Part shown: positions 12,166 to 24,879 of the stretch, piece after piece
Position numbering within the stretch: the first letter of the stretch is position 1
How the letters are laid out: the number at the start of each line of letters is the position of its first letter
Notes under the pieces: generated by a model
Told to the model about the DNA's origin: nothing
The model's input: the letters and a program-made list of their open reading frames with translations, nothing else
Database searches by the model: none
Origin: Megalonaias nervosa
Taxonomy: Eukaryota > Mollusca > Bivalvia > Unionida > Unionidae
Direction: 5' to 3'
Assembly (NCBI GenBank): GCA_016617855.1
Contig: JAECUM010092839.1
Span: forward strand, 124,001 to 188,000
DNA: 64,000 nucleotides
Program-made: the position numbers and the translations under genes

Positions 12166-13571
12166 GGGGTCATGCTACCAGGCGAAGTGGGCAATTAAGT
12201 TGCCTAAAAAAGGTAAACTTCGCCTTCTTCTGTTAGGAAAGTGAAAACGACCTGCGTTTTTTTAGAGGTACATTGACAAATTATACCTTTTGAGATGCCC
12301 CCTCCCCTTAGGCAGGTTTATTCTAGTATTGTGTTGTGGTGAAAGGTATTCAAGTCATCAGTAGTTAGGCCTAGTTTTGATATAAATTACTCTGACAAAC
12401 AACTTCTTGCACATTCACATGCATGTGTTTTGATAGCTGATTGACCATTAACCATTTCCTGAGTTGGCAACTAAGGCCCCTGTCACTACCTGATTTACGC
12501 ATGTTATCCTACGATGACAAAAACATACAAACTTGTGTTTAGAAACTTTAACAATAGTATGTATATAGCAATTTGTGTTTTAAGAATAAAATCGGTGATC
12601 TGGATATTTTAACTGCCTCATGTACACTATTTCGTCATAAAATTAGTTTGAAACTGTAAGTGTACCAGAAACGGGGAAAAAATGGCGGACATCGCTATGT
12701 CTGGGAAGTACCAGTTTATTAGATTGTTTGTTTTCGTAATTCATTGAGCAAATATATACAGAAAAATATACCATTCATAGAATGCAAAGCCTAGGTAGTA
12801 TGTTATTTAAGATTTAACTTTAAAATGCAATTATATAGGTCAGAAACATATGAGACAATGCTATGTTGTGGAATTTGTGAGAAGTGTTGTAAGTTCAAAG
12901 TTGTTTTCTGACGTGACTCGTATTTGTGAAAATACGGAAAAAAGCTGCGAAGCAGATAATATTTAATCAGTGCCTAAAATTAATGCAAGTACATAGACAA
13001 TAAATGAACCATAACTTTGCAATCCTATCATGGACTGTTGTAATGAAGCTATATAAAGTGAGTGATTACATTACGAAAACCCCTCCTTCTAAAAATAGAT
13101 GTACTCACCTCTATGTTGATTTGGTTAGAAAGAGGGGTTTAGCTCATATACCGACTATAAATGACCCATGTCTGTAATTTTATGCATTTTAGTGTGTTAT
13201 GTATGAACAGTTATGGTAATGTTTTATCAGCAACAAAGAAATGAGGACACTTGTGCATTGCATGGTACAGAGGTTGTGTCAAATGCATTTAGTGCCATTA
13301 TTGTGAAATTTTAAAAAGTATTTTTAAAAAAATAAAGACAAAAATATAAAAAAAATTGATCAAGGGTAGTTGATTAAACATTGTTACCAACTTTCAATTA
13401 CAATAATGTAATCTAGTTACTCAGTTAAATTTTGTTACAATGCAGTTTCTGTTATTCTCTTTTAGAGTCATATGGCCAAAATAACTAAGAAAATTTTCTA
13501 CTAGAAAATAAAGTATTGCTTAAATCCAATGTTAAATGCAAATATGAATTCAAATAAGAGAACACACATTA

Positions 13572-13626
<55 letters not shown>

Positions 13627-13731
13627 CATTTCTTGCTTCGTGTCCACTTCTCCCAGTTGAGCTCTCACTTCTCCCTGTTCTGTCCAAAAGGAGAAGTCAC
13701 TTCTTCCTAAAATTCAAGTCTAGCTTGACCC

Positions 13732-13734
<3 letters not shown>
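12164..13734. mobile_element. putative TA-targeting DNA element with 14-bp TIRs
   Basis: CAGGGGTCATGCTA at 12164-12177 is mirrored by TAGCTTGACCCCTG at 13721-13734 with one mismatch. Both ends abut TA-rich microsatellites, consistent with insertion at TA, which would be hidden by the repeat. Subterminal GAAGT/ACTTC words are shared between the ends. No transposase is visible inside. A 15-bp inverted repeat (AAAACCCCTCCTTCTA and its complement) lies at about 13076-13141. The short TIR makes this call tentative. Confidence 0.45.
13580..13625. repeat. (AT)n microsatellite
   Basis: About 22 AT units inside the right part of the 12164-13734 element. Confidence 0.95.

Positions 13735-13774
<40 letters not shown>
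13733..13774. repeat. (TA)n microsatellite
   Basis: About 20 TA units directly flanking the right inverted repeat at 13734. Confidence 0.95.
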
Positions 13775-13775
<1 letters not shown>

Positions 13776-15937
13776 CTTGCCCAAATTAAAAATCGTAACA
13801 CACAAAGAATTAAAAAATGCCACAAAAAAACATTCAAAATAAATGTTAATTACTAAACAGTGTTAAATGCCTTAGGAGTTGACACTAAGGAATAAAGGTG
13901 GGATATAACATGGGCTCAATAGAAAATCTTTTTACATGTTCATTATAATAATCTCAGAGCTGTTATAACTTGTCCATGTGACATAATTGTAAAACACTTG
14001 ATAATGGTCTATTATATGAAGGGAGATAATTCCTTCTGTGTATTGTGTACAAAAATATTTTTTGGTTCAGCAAAAGATGTAACACAAGATACAGTACCAA
14101 CAAGATCTTTTTTTTTTAGGCTGGATGGTCATTTAGCCAGAATACACAGTGGCTAATCAGTGACAAAGAGGGCAGAGTAAATCCATTTTTTTGCCAGTTT
14201 TCAGAATAAAAAATACTCTGGCTAGATTATAAAGGTTCCATTTTTATGCGAAATTTAGTATGTTAATTGTATTTTTATTGGTAGATTGTGTTTTATTAGC
14301 GACATGTAAGGAGAACCATAGTTGTCATGCTATTGCCACCAATATTATCCACAAATACAACACAATTTTACAGATTTTAAAGCAATTTTGTTTTGTGTTT
14401 CTTATGTTCAGGTGGTATCAGAGTATGAATATTTAAAATTTTATTGAATAAACAGAAAAAAAATCCCTGTCAATACATGTTTTTATTTCAATTTGTGATG
14501 TTTAATCATTGTTCTGCTTGCTGCATGTTTCAGTTACTGGCAGATTCTATGTGTGTGTGTGTGTGTGTGTGTGTACATGTTCATACACTGTACTGTGTTG
14601 CATTTTCAACTTACAAAAATGCACAAGAATTTAATATGCCTGCATGTAGTGCATTGCAGCTTCACTGTATTGAGATTGTATAATTTTACCTTTGGGTGCT
14701 TTTCCAATTTTAACATGAATATTGAGGAAATCCAAGCATAAATAGTAAATACACGTAGTTCAGATAATCTTCAGACTGTATCTAAAATCATTGTATCAGA
14801 TTCTCTTATTGGATCGGTGCTTGGCATTGCTCATCATCACCCTTCACTGAGTCTGCTGTGGGGTTGGGTTACACTTAGCATTCTAGTCATTAACAGTCTC
14901 AGGTTCAGTTGTGGGGCTGGTGCTTGACATTTGCTAGGAATGATGCTTGCTGTTTACCTTGCCATCATAGGAAAGACTAAAGTGACATCTTTGTTGTATT
15001 ATGTTTTATATTTAACTTTATGCAGCATAAACAAATAATAATTAAAAATTTCCAGATTTGTTTTACATTTTTGATTATTTAAGAAATTTGTTTCATTCTT
15101 TTACATATTCATTACAAGATTAACAGAACCTATATTAGATCTAACTAGGACACATATGCATTAGTCTGTATTAGATCTTGACACAAAACCTCCTGGTAAC
15201 AATTTCACAAATTCATGACAAATATCTTCTCATTTCCTTAAAGAGTTGCTCTTATTAAATCATCCTCAAGCCGGTATAAAAGAATCTTAATGACATTTAA
15301 AATTCCGATGGACACAAACATCTAGCATAAGCAGCATAAATTTATTCTGATTTTGGAATGTAATGGTTATGATATCATGTTATGTTATATATATGGTGAT
15401 ACATTATTTGTAAGATGATGGCTTTTTTTGAAAATTTATTTATTATTTCAGACATGTTATTTTTAGGATTCCTCAGTAAATTTAACATCAGTGACTGCTG
15501 AATTTTTAGAAGATTATCATTTGTGTCTGCAATATTTTACCCTAACCATGGATGTGATAAATCTTGAGACTGTCATTAAGATTTGACTTGAAAATTTCAA
15601 GTTTTGAATTGAACTTTTAATCAGTTAAATAAATATCAATGTTATCTTTCAGTTGTTGACTGTAAATGACACAATAAATTGTGTTCATTTTCATTATTGC
15701 AGCAATGCTGGCTCAGTTGACGTTCAGTCTATTAAATGTTTCTACAAATTGAGCTGTCTTATTGAAAGTAAAATATGAAAATGTTTTTCTCGAAATTTGT
15801 TGAACAACTTTGCAGAAATATATATATTGTGATTAATTGATCTGTCTCATTCTCTCTGCCTCTCTATCTACAAACCTACCCAGCTATATTTTATAAATGA
15901 TCATATGAGAATAACAATTATAAACAATTTGCTTAGA
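13775..15937. other. intronic or intergenic DNA
   Basis: No exon or repeat family recognised apart from a (GT)12 tract at 14551-14574. If MSH2 is intact here, this is intron downstream of the exon at 11882. Confidence 0.35.
14551..14574. repeat. (GT)n microsatellite
   Basis: Twelve GT units. Confidence 0.95.
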
Positions 15938-16232
15938 CCACTATGGTGTCCTAGTGGTTAGAACATCTGCCTTGGATGTGGGAGGTTGTGTGTTTGAACC
16001 CCGGCCGAGTCATACCAAAGACTTGTAAAAATGGTACTAACAGCTGCCTTGCTAGGTGCTCAGCATTAAGAGGTTAGTGTTAGGACTGGTCGGCCTGGTG
16101 TCAGGATAATGTGACTGGGTGGGACATCGTGCTACATGTCTGTGGCATGATGCCTCAGTGCTAGACATCACTATAAAGTGCCACACTGCAGACATTGTAG
16201 CACTATGACTGAAAAATTGTTGAACCTACGTT

Positions 16233-16234
<2 letters not shown>
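15938..16234 (+). mobile_element. tRNA-derived SINE, copy 1 (RUDI/Meta-SINE-like)
   Basis: The head carries an A-box-like TGTCCTAGTGGTTAGAACAT and a B-box-like GTTTGAACCCC, then the sequence AGTCATACCAAAGACTTGTA. The body has TTAGTGTTAGGACTGGTCGG and AATGTGACTGGGTGGGACAT, shared with the copy at 36645. The 3' end GACTGAAAAATTGTTGAAC...GTTAAA runs straight into the CA repeat. The layout matches tRNA SINEs known from bivalves; the RUDI name is from memory and should be treated as tentative. Confidence 0.85.

Positions 16235-16325
<91 letters not shown>
16235..16325. repeat. (CA)45 microsatellite at the SINE tail
   Basis: About 45 uninterrupted CA units beginning right after the GTTAAA of the SINE 3' end. 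The minus-strand poly Cys-Val reading frame across it is an artefact. Confidence 0.95.
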
Positions 16326-16326
<1 letters not shown>

Positions 16327-16554
16327 CTTTTTAAGTGTTTTAATGCTGGAGTATTTGGAAAAGACTCTGAACCCTTGAGCTCCAATTCTATGCTCATGCT
16401 CCAGCAGACAATTTTGAACTGGGCAATCATTTTTAAATTTATTTCTGTTTTGTATATTTCACAATAATTGTAAGGAATTTCCTAAAATTTAAAAATTGTT
16501 TTAGCTGTTATCTGCATTTTTTAATTTATGATCTGAAACAACTTAAAGGGAGTA

Positions 16555-16715
16555 ATGGTAGCTAATTTGGTGGAACATTTGACTCACAATCCATTGATCA
16601 TGATGTCAGCACCCACCCAGGCCAGCCTATGTCAGCTGCCTTGGCATGTCCTTGGGAAAGGCAGTTAGCTCCATTGTGCTCTGCATGATATAATCAAATA
16701 AAGTGCTAAAATTGC
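16555..16715 (+). mobile_element. degenerate tRNA-headed SINE-like repeat
   Basis: ACATTTGACTCACAATCCATTGATC followed by CACCCACCCAGGCCAGCC and CCTTGGGAAAGGCAGTTAGC resembles the head and mid-part of molluscan tRNA SINEs. Parts of the CCTTGG...AAAG...TTAGCTCC module recur at 17580-17725 and 20805-20945. A and B boxes are eroded. Confidence 0.5.
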
Positions 16716-16827
16716 CATTAAAAAATAACAAACCAACTTAAAATATTATAAGGAAGATTTGTTTGTGCCCATGAAACTTTATTTGAATGCTTTGCATTTT
16801 TTGTTACATTTAACATTTAAGTGCATT

Positions 16828-17560
16828 TTAGCTCCTACTGGTCATAGACAAAGAGAGGTTATGGGATGGACTGTTGTTCATCATCTGTCCATTGATTAGT
16901 ATAAATTTGTTAAAGCTCATCTTTCTAAACTACTTGGATGATTACTATTGTCATTGCATACAGATTCTTCCCAAGGTCTAGTTGGTACTAAATGAAAGGG
17001 GTTCTACTAAGACAGTCAATATGGCCAGCACAGCAACCATTTTGAAAATCTTGTTATTGCTACTAAAATAAAAATGATGATGATCTGACATCAGATAAAG
17101 TTGCCACAACAGTCCTTTTGAAAAACTTGTTGTATGGATATTCAAATTAGCATGGGATTTCCACCAGAAGACTTCTTATGATGTCTAGTTGGTCCTAAAT
17201 GAAAATTAGAAGATTAATTATATCTTGTTTGTTTTTAATGAAAATGGTGCTCGTCTGATCTCAAATATGGCTGCGACAATTAACATGTTTAAAATCTTGT
17301 CACTAATGTTCTTGAATGGATGGTTATATGAAAATGAGGTTTTCATCAAAAGTGTTTCAATGTTATCCGGTTCATCCAAACGAAAACGATGACAATCTTA
17401 CATGCAGTATAGTGGCCACAGTGACTTATTTGAAAATATGTTTGCACAAATGTCAGGGATGGTTTCAGCACTCAGTAATTAAAAAGAGAAAATGGTCTTA
17501 TCTTGAATTTCTGAAAATTCTGTTTTGGCCAGTAGAGTGTCAGACCTATTGAGGGACTCT
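16828..17560. repeat. diverged tandem array, family A (first locus)
   Basis: A leader (CTCCTACTGGTCATAGAC ... GGGATGGACTGTTGTTCATC) is followed by about four diverged copies of a roughly 120-150-bp unit. The unit contains CTAGTTGGTCCTAAATGAAA, a TCTGAC/TGGC block and TTGAAAATCTTGTTA. The same leader and unit recur at 27775-29420. No gene is supported. Confidence 0.75.
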
Positions 17561-17579
17561 TGTATATAGTGTACTATAG

Positions 17580-17725
17580 TTTGCCACAGTGCAATGAATG
17601 GTTTGACTATTTTGGGGATTCTGGGTTTGACTCCTGTCTAGACTAACCTTGGTCGGTTGTCTTAAGGTATACATGTATCTTGGTAAAGTGTTCAGCTCCA
17701 ACTGCCTCAGCATTAAATAAATACA
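17580..17725 (+). mobile_element. degenerate SINE-like repeat
   Basis: Contains a B-box-like GGGTTTGACTCC and a CTTGGTAAAGTGTTCAGCTC module followed by CTGCCTCAGCATTAAATAAA. It is related to the repeats at 16555 and 20805. Confidence 0.45.
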
Positions 17726-20700
17726 AATAAATCACGATAGAGTTTTGAAAGCAGACTATACAGTCGGTGAATTTTGATATTAGGTAACAAAATTAATTTG
17801 ATTTATTGAAATAAGTCCATACAGAATTAGATCCAATAGCTACAAACCACCTCATCTATCAAAACCTGAGATGTATCTCATTGAAGAATAGAGTGATTTT
17901 TCAGTTGCGATTAATCCCACATTTGTTAAAAAATTTCATAATTCATTAAAAACAGCAATAAATCCTATTCTTCAGACACATGACATAAGGATAGATCATA
18001 GTTGACACTGTTTTTAGGTGGGTGGTAGAAGGGTTACCAATGGGCATACGAATGCAGTTGAAAATGGTCTGAAACTGTGTTTAATTTGCTTGCAATTGTT
18101 AGATTTTTTTTTAGATATCATTAATTTTCTAGATCCACAGTGGTCTAATAAGTTAAATTGACACCTTGATTCCTTTTAAGCGCATTTACCAATGATGTGC
18201 TCATGTCTAGGAGCTTAGCGTTTAAGTGCCAAAATCTCCTTTTGAATGTCCCATTGTATGATAGTATTGTTTGTAGAAGATCAATCTATTTACACAGTCC
18301 CTTCTGAAAGTCACCCAATCATTTGGTACAGTGTTTCCCAATGCTTGGGTTGAGGTAACACTAGCTGCTACAGTTGGTTGGAGGAATCAGGATTTTTTAT
18401 ATAATACATTTGTAGTTAATAAAAATAGTTAATAAGTGCAAAATATCATCAACATTGTAACACCCAGAGCCAATTTTTGTATGTGCAAATACAGGATTCA
18501 AGCTAAAAAAAATTTAAATCTGAAAAATCCTCAAAATGCTCAGAAATTCCTGCCTTTTCCCCAGATGGAATAAAAATAAAAATACTACGTAGTTTTGAGC
18601 CTTTTGACATGCAGGTATTTAGAAGAAATGGTGAAATGATAATAGATCTGCAACTGTATAGGAAGATATATTATACCTTTTGATGCTGAATTATAGGTTG
18701 CTTTGAATAAAAGGAAGTCACTTATGGCTGCTAATTGGGCAGTGATGAGTTAACTTTTATTTAAAAACCATTTTGTATGAAAGTAATGTAATTCTGTCAC
18801 ATTGGAGTTAGCTCTCGCTATTCATACATTTGTTAGAAGTCAGATCCGACTGCAAACTGAATAGACTCAGATTTGGGTCTATGCAGTTTGTTAGAAGTAA
18901 TCAGTAGAACATAAAACATGGACCCAAATCTGTTTGAACATTATGTGATGGCCTGATTAGGATCTATCTTGTCTGCAGTAAGACGTGACTTATAAGTGAG
19001 TATAGATGGTATTTGTTTATATTCTTGAGACTTTTAAGTTTTTGTTTTCAAAATTATATGAAGGGTATATCATGTAATCGCATTTTCTTCTTTATTCAGT
19101 TTTCAGTTTCATTTGAATAACATTTTGCAGATGTGTGTTGCAAGTAAGCTCCATGCTGAACAGATGCAAAGTGGGTAGTCCCAACAAATTATCAGTTTAA
19201 ATTAGATCAGGGGAATTGTGCAACATTCAATGAATGACATGTCAGTTGCATCAAAATTGTTTAGACCATATTTGAATGGGACTGTCTGTTATGGCTGACT
19301 AGTATTGATTGGTTGACCCTATTTTGTAAGGGTAGATTATTCTACCAGCGCTTTTTGGGTTTAAAGTACTACATGAAAAGCATACGGTGTATTCTCTCTG
19401 TATGCCCATAGATCAGATCCCTATCAACTATGTTTGTTTAGAGCCCTATGGGTGGGGTGGCGGTGGGGGATGGCTCACTATATAACTGTTGGCAGGGTTG
19501 TTCCAACATTGATGGGCTAGGAATTTAAGTAATGTCTGAACAGGGTTGTATTTTTTTCCAACCAAAATTCTGGGTAAGGATTACTTTTTCAGTTTCTAAT
19601 ATAGATGTAAAGGTAATCCTGTCCAACATTCTAATGTCATTTTACTGGGTGAACTGAGACCAAATATCTAATAGATGCAAAAAAGATAAGATAATACCTA
19701 TGGTATTGTAACAACTCTAATTACTTAGCAATTCCAAGTGTTCTAGACAATATCCCACTTCACAACTTACTGGCACAAAGTATTCAGTATCAAATGGTCT
19801 ATCTATAACATGGCTTCAGAACCCATCTTAAATGTTTAGGAGGGATTCAAAACTTCCAGCAGAAGCCCCACCGATTCTTCAACATGAGTGCCTCCCCTAC
19901 CCCAAACCCTAAACATATTTTTATAGTGACAACCCCCATGCTCGATGCTAAGTAGTTGATCCTTACTTTTTAAAACATATTATCAAATTTCTGGTTTAGA
20001 AAAGTGTCATCCAGCTATATGCTAAATGCCTACTTTTTAAAAAATTTTAAAAGGTGAACTTTGGGCATATTATTGGACATTAATAAAATCCATCACATGT
20101 ATTGGTATGAAATTTTCCTCTCCGATATCAATGCATATGATGGATTATTTTTCTTTGATTTCTCATTAGGAATATAGTGTTGGCAGTATATGATCACACA
20201 TCATCAGTATGGATATATCTTAAGAAATATAGAATACTTTCTAAATGATATATATTTTGATTAGAGCAAAAAAGGTTTTGTTTACAGCAAGTAGGAGATT
20301 AATGTTTATAGGCCTGCAAAATTTGTCCTAACACTGCTAAAAACTCAAAAAGATAGACATTAATGATGTCATAAGCAAATTAATGTCATCTACTCATGTG
20401 GCATGGGCATTTCCAGCATGCCATTGTAACATGGGCAAACTTGTTCACACATTTATGCACCACAACATGTGACAACATCCCTTTTAGACCATATGATGGC
20501 ATTGTAGAAAATTAAATAATTTAGAGGCATGTGTAATGTAAAAATCAAATTTGAACACAGGTAGTTCATCATAGGATCTTGTTTTTAAGGTCAAAGGTAT
20601 CAGACTAATTGGTTACACTATAGGTCAAAATTGTATACTATTCTGAACAGAAGAATGTAAAGGCCTTTTTCTGGCATTTGTAGAAATGGATCTTCCAGTG

Positions 20701-20804
20701 ATATGCATAACTAGTTGGGAAACCCAAGTTTCTTGCTGTACATAACTGCAGTTATTATTCTGTGAAATATTGCAACAAAATACAATACTTTACAAAAGGA
20801 TCAA
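17726..20804. other. intronic or intergenic DNA
   Basis: No gene recognised. At about 18870-18935 a 12-bp inverted pair (CAGATTTGGGTC / GACCCAAATCTG) may mark a small MITE. At 18327 CAGTGTTTCCCAA resembles a hAT-type terminus, but no matching second end was found. Confidence 0.35.
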
Positions 20805-20945
20805 TGCAGGTTCAAATCCTGCTATTAGATCAACTATGGTCAGCCTCTATAGTGTGTCCTTGGTCAAGGCTCTTTACTCCAGCTATCTCTGCACTATGTA
20901 CTTGTATCAGTGTGTCATTTAACAACAACCCAAACCAAAAACAGC
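20805..20945 (+). mobile_element. SINE-like repeat
   Basis: A B-box-like AGGTTCAAATCCTGC is followed by GTGTCCTTGGTCAAGGCTCTTT and a C-rich stretch. It is related to 16555 and 17580. A 153-codon open frame starting here has no family features and is not accepted as a gene. Confidence 0.5.
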
Positions 20946-22994
20946 CCTTTGGACCGTTTTGCAGAATATTTTGACCAATGCTTGATGTCATTTTCATTAC
21001 TGTTTGAGCCAAACCATTTATATTTTGTTGTCATGATCCAGATATATCAGCCATCACTTAATGCAGCAGGAGATGAGGGCCTATGCTGTTTGTTTAAGCA
21101 GTGGCTTAGACGTTATTTACCAACACATTATGCAGTAGCAGATCAGGTTATGCACTATTTGCAGTTGGACATATACTGTTTGGGTAAATACAGTACTTTT
21201 TCCCTTCAGTTTTCCAGCCATTTCAGAATACGTCTATTAGAAACACCTCATGCCTTTACATGTCAAGGTAAGGTTTCCATTGAATATTATATTAACGTGT
21301 ACATAGATAGGTATGGTAATGATGTGGTTCTAGTGCCAATAGTTATTATATTCCCAGCCTTGATGTATTGATATTGGATAGGGGGCTAACCTGTAGGTAA
21401 AGTCAACAACCAAGTACAAACTTTTGTGATCCATTTAACATTTCAGATATGGCTGTAGGATTAATAAGTGAAGCATGTGTTAGATGGTTTGAAATTTAAG
21501 AAGAGCCTTGGAATTCTAGATTTTTCTGAAATAAGCAGGTACAGTAATTGAGAAGGCTGTGAGCTCAGTTTGGAGCTTACTGGTTTAGCCTTTATGATAC
21601 ATGTATTGCTTGGCAGAATAACAGCATTATATATGTACTGCTTTGGCAGAATCACAATTATATGCCTTTCATTATATTTGTGCATCTTTGCATAATCACA
21701 CGATTATATATCTTTATTATACATGTACTGCTTGGCAGAATCACACAGTTATACACCATTTTGCAATATTGATGATTATGTGTAGATTTATGTTTTTTCT
21801 TTCTTTCAGATTATAGTTCCATACCTTGTAGACTTTGTGCAGTTTTTTTTTCTTTCTTGTCCCTAATAAGACCCCATGGCTATGATTTACCAGCAAGATA
21901 TTATAAATACCCTGTAAATCCATGGGAAAATGTGATCAGTTCATCTAGGGTCATGTAGAAGTTGGAATGCTCTCATTTGCCATGTAACGTTTTCTGTTTT
22001 GGCACAGTCAGGGACTTGGCAGGGTTGCTTTGGTGTTAATGTAGTATTTTCTTTGTTTCTTTTTTTTCTTAAGACCATTGTTTGTGATACAAGCAATTAA
22101 TTTGTATCATCTTTATTTGTTAAATTTTGCTTAAGGATTTGTTTTTGCCATCAGCCAAGTCAACTATCATGATTTCTGACTGGGTTGGTAGCTATATCAT
22201 TTGTTTGTGATAAAACAAAAATTGTATTTATTTCAACTGATATATTGTCATTCCAGTGTATCTTCCAAGGAAATAATGGCATATGAAGCAAACACAGGCT
22301 TACAATAAAGTTGTAATTTGGAGTTAACATAATGACATATTATTTGGCTTGACAGGTCTTAGAGGAAAATCCTTACATACCTTAATAATCATGTTTGTCT
22401 CATGTCTACATCGAAGCTGAGGTTGGAAGTAGTGATGGGAATCGATCAGAATTTCATAATCAGTAATTGGTTCCACTTAACCAACTGATAATCAATTATA
22501 ATCAGTTACTAAGAGCAAATTTTAATTTTTGTTTGTTATACAATTATATCTTTGGTTAAAAATTCAAAATGTTAATAAATGTACAGGAGTAATCTCATTT
22601 AATGACATGTATACTTTAACCTGATAAAATTTTTTTTATTGTGTTGTGTTACTTTTGTTCTACAACTTTGTTAAATGAAAGCAACTTTTTATGGCTGATC
22701 AGTCTTACGTAACAGAAATACTGTTGCAATCCCCCACAATCCTTTCATTCATATGTGATGTGTCTATAATTTAAAGTATAGAAGGACATGGTTTTCTTGT
22801 TTGTCATTAGTTCTTGTTGGTCATTATTTACAAATACTACAAAGGATTTTACATTTAAACTGAAACAAATCATCAAAATGTGTGTAAATTTATTAACTCA
22901 ACAATTTAACAGCTTAATCATGTAATCATGAGTATATCTTCCTAATTACGAAAGTTTGCACCTACAGAATATGATATGGTTTATGATATGGTAA
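20946..22994. other. intronic or intergenic DNA
   Basis: At 21600-21750 a short motif (GTACTGCTTGGCAGAATCACA) recurs about three times at roughly 60-base spacing. No gene is recognised. Confidence 0.35.
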
Positions 22995-23365
22995 GTCTAA
23001 CATGACCTTACACACCATACTGATTCATTTTTGTCATGCGTCTACAGCTTAATTGTGGTTAGAATTCTAACAAGATCCTTACGTGTCATACTAATTCATT
23101 TGTCATGTGTTCACAACTTAATTGGGATTAGAGTTCTAACAAGATCCTTACATGTTATACTAATTCATTTTTGTCATGTGTCTACAGCTTAACTCAGGTT
23201 AGAACCCTGACATGATCTATTTACATGTTGTATTACAATTAATTCATTTTTTTTTCACTTGTCTGTGGGTTAATTGGGGTTAGAATTCTAACAAGTTCAT
23301 TACATGTCATACTAGTTAATTTTTGTCATGTGTCTGCAACTTAAGTGTGGTTAGGGCTCAAACAT
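22995..23365. repeat. 70-79-bp tandem repeat, about 5 copies
   Basis: Each unit contains TAATTCATTTTTGTCATGTG, a TCTACAGCTTAA-like block, GGTTAGAATTCTAACA and GATCCTTACATGT. Anchors fall near 23022, 23092, 23161, 23240 and 23315. GGTTAGAATTCTAACA is itself nearly palindromic. Confidence 0.85.
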
Positions 23366-24189
23366 ATCCCTCTGCATACCCAGTAAGTTGTGTTTCATTG
23401 TTTTGGCTCACTGATATTGTTGCCATTGACAGTGATTGACTGCTATGTTTTCTATCATACTACAATAAAGGTCTTTAATATTTCCATGTGTTGATACAGT
23501 GTTGTTATAATATAAATTTTAAAAAATGTGTTTGGCTTCATTTTTGTACGGTAGATAGAGATTTCAAATTTGAATTCTGACATGCATGACATATAAATAT
23601 TGTCGAATATAATTTTTGCTTTATATTAATTTATAGTCAGAGTATTGATAACTCTTTTAAATCATTCTTTCTTCGGTTTTGGAATTAAAAGTTTTGGTTG
23701 TCATTGATCTTGGGGTATTACAGGTTTCTTTGCATTGGAAAGTATTTTTCAAGTCAACTGGGGCAAACTTGATAGAAACATTACACAACATTTTGTGTTC
23801 TTTTTTTTTTTTAAATGTAAAGTCATCATTGAAAGTTAGGATTTTTAAGGTATCCATTGTCAATATATTGTTTCCAGTATGGCCATCCAGTATTATTTTC
23901 TAGGCCATTTTTTGCAACAAACAATTTTCTAATACTAACTTCATTCTTTGTGTGTGTGTGTGTGTGTGTGTTTAATCTTGTATATGTACTTTGAATGTAA
24001 ATATGCATATAATAGAGGCCACAAATAGGATTAGTTCCATGCAGATAATTTTGTCAACCTCCTTAAATAAAGTCATTATTTTATTATTATTATTATTATT
24101 ATTACTACTACTACTACTACACATATTTCCCTATATTATATTACAATAGTTAAAATCAGGCTGATTGTAGTACTAGTAGCTCTTGTAGA
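23366..24189. other. non-coding DNA with two microsatellites
   Basis: A (GT)11 tract lies at 23949-23971. An (ATT)n tract running into (ACT)n lies at 24075-24120. No gene recognised. Confidence 0.4.
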
Positions 24190-24780
24190 AAGTGACACCA
24201 CATTGTTATACTCCCACCTCTGTAGGGGTAGGGGTCTGTAGTTATCTTCATATCTGTCCATCCTACTATCCTCCTGTCTGGCACTCATTGGCACAACTTA
24301 TCCCATAATTTATGTTGGATTGCCGTGACATGTAGTAACATGTAGTAAATAGTGTGGTGACAACATGAAAATGCACATATAAAACAAATTACTTTGCTCC
24401 AGCAGTTTTTGTTATTTATTGCCCATTTTTTCTTGTAGCTTAATGTGATGTATGATACAGTTTCAGAAGTGCAACTCATCCTGCACTTTTTAATGCATTG
24501 AAATGAAACTTAGTAAATATTATGTTCATCAAATGAAAATGTGCATTATATCAATCAGTAAATTCACTCTGGCATGTTTGTTAGAGTTATTGCCCTTTTC
24601 ATGTTGTAGTTTAATTAAATTTATTATATGATATTGCTAGTGCAACTGGTTATGCAGTGTTTTTTTTAATAGATTGTCATGAAAATTTGTAGATATTATG
24701 TTCATCACCAGAAGATGCATATATCAAGAAATGTTTAATGTGAATAGACCAAGTTCAATTGTCACCTACAAACACATGAG
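24190..24780. repeat. diverged tandem array, family B
   Basis: About three copies of a roughly 170-bp unit carry TTTGTTAGAGTTATTGCCC, TGTAGTTTAATTAAATTTAT, AGTGCAACT and ATTATGTTCATCA. A TCTGTCCATCCTACTATCC leader precedes it at about 24255. This looks like the leader-plus-array repeats common in mollusc introns. Confidence 0.7.
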
Positions 24781-24879
24781 GAATTTTTTCATGAGAGGTC
24801 ATATTAAGGTTAATGTTGTCAAATAGAACTTGGAGTTTATAACTATCTTGACTTGATCATTTTTGTTTTGTTGTAACCA

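Noticed and set aside
12050..12244. Open frame rich in Ile-Tyr repeats
   Set aside because: It is only the translation of the AT microsatellite.
15938..16030. tRNA gene (A and B boxes)
   Set aside because: No cloverleaf can be completed and the head is followed by a SINE body shared with 36645.
16203..16430. Open frame with a long Cys-Val run
   Set aside because: Translation of the CA microsatellite at the SINE tail.
20910..21371. 153-codon plus-strand open frame
   Set aside because: Begins in a SINE-like repeat, has no domain, and composition follows the AT-rich background.
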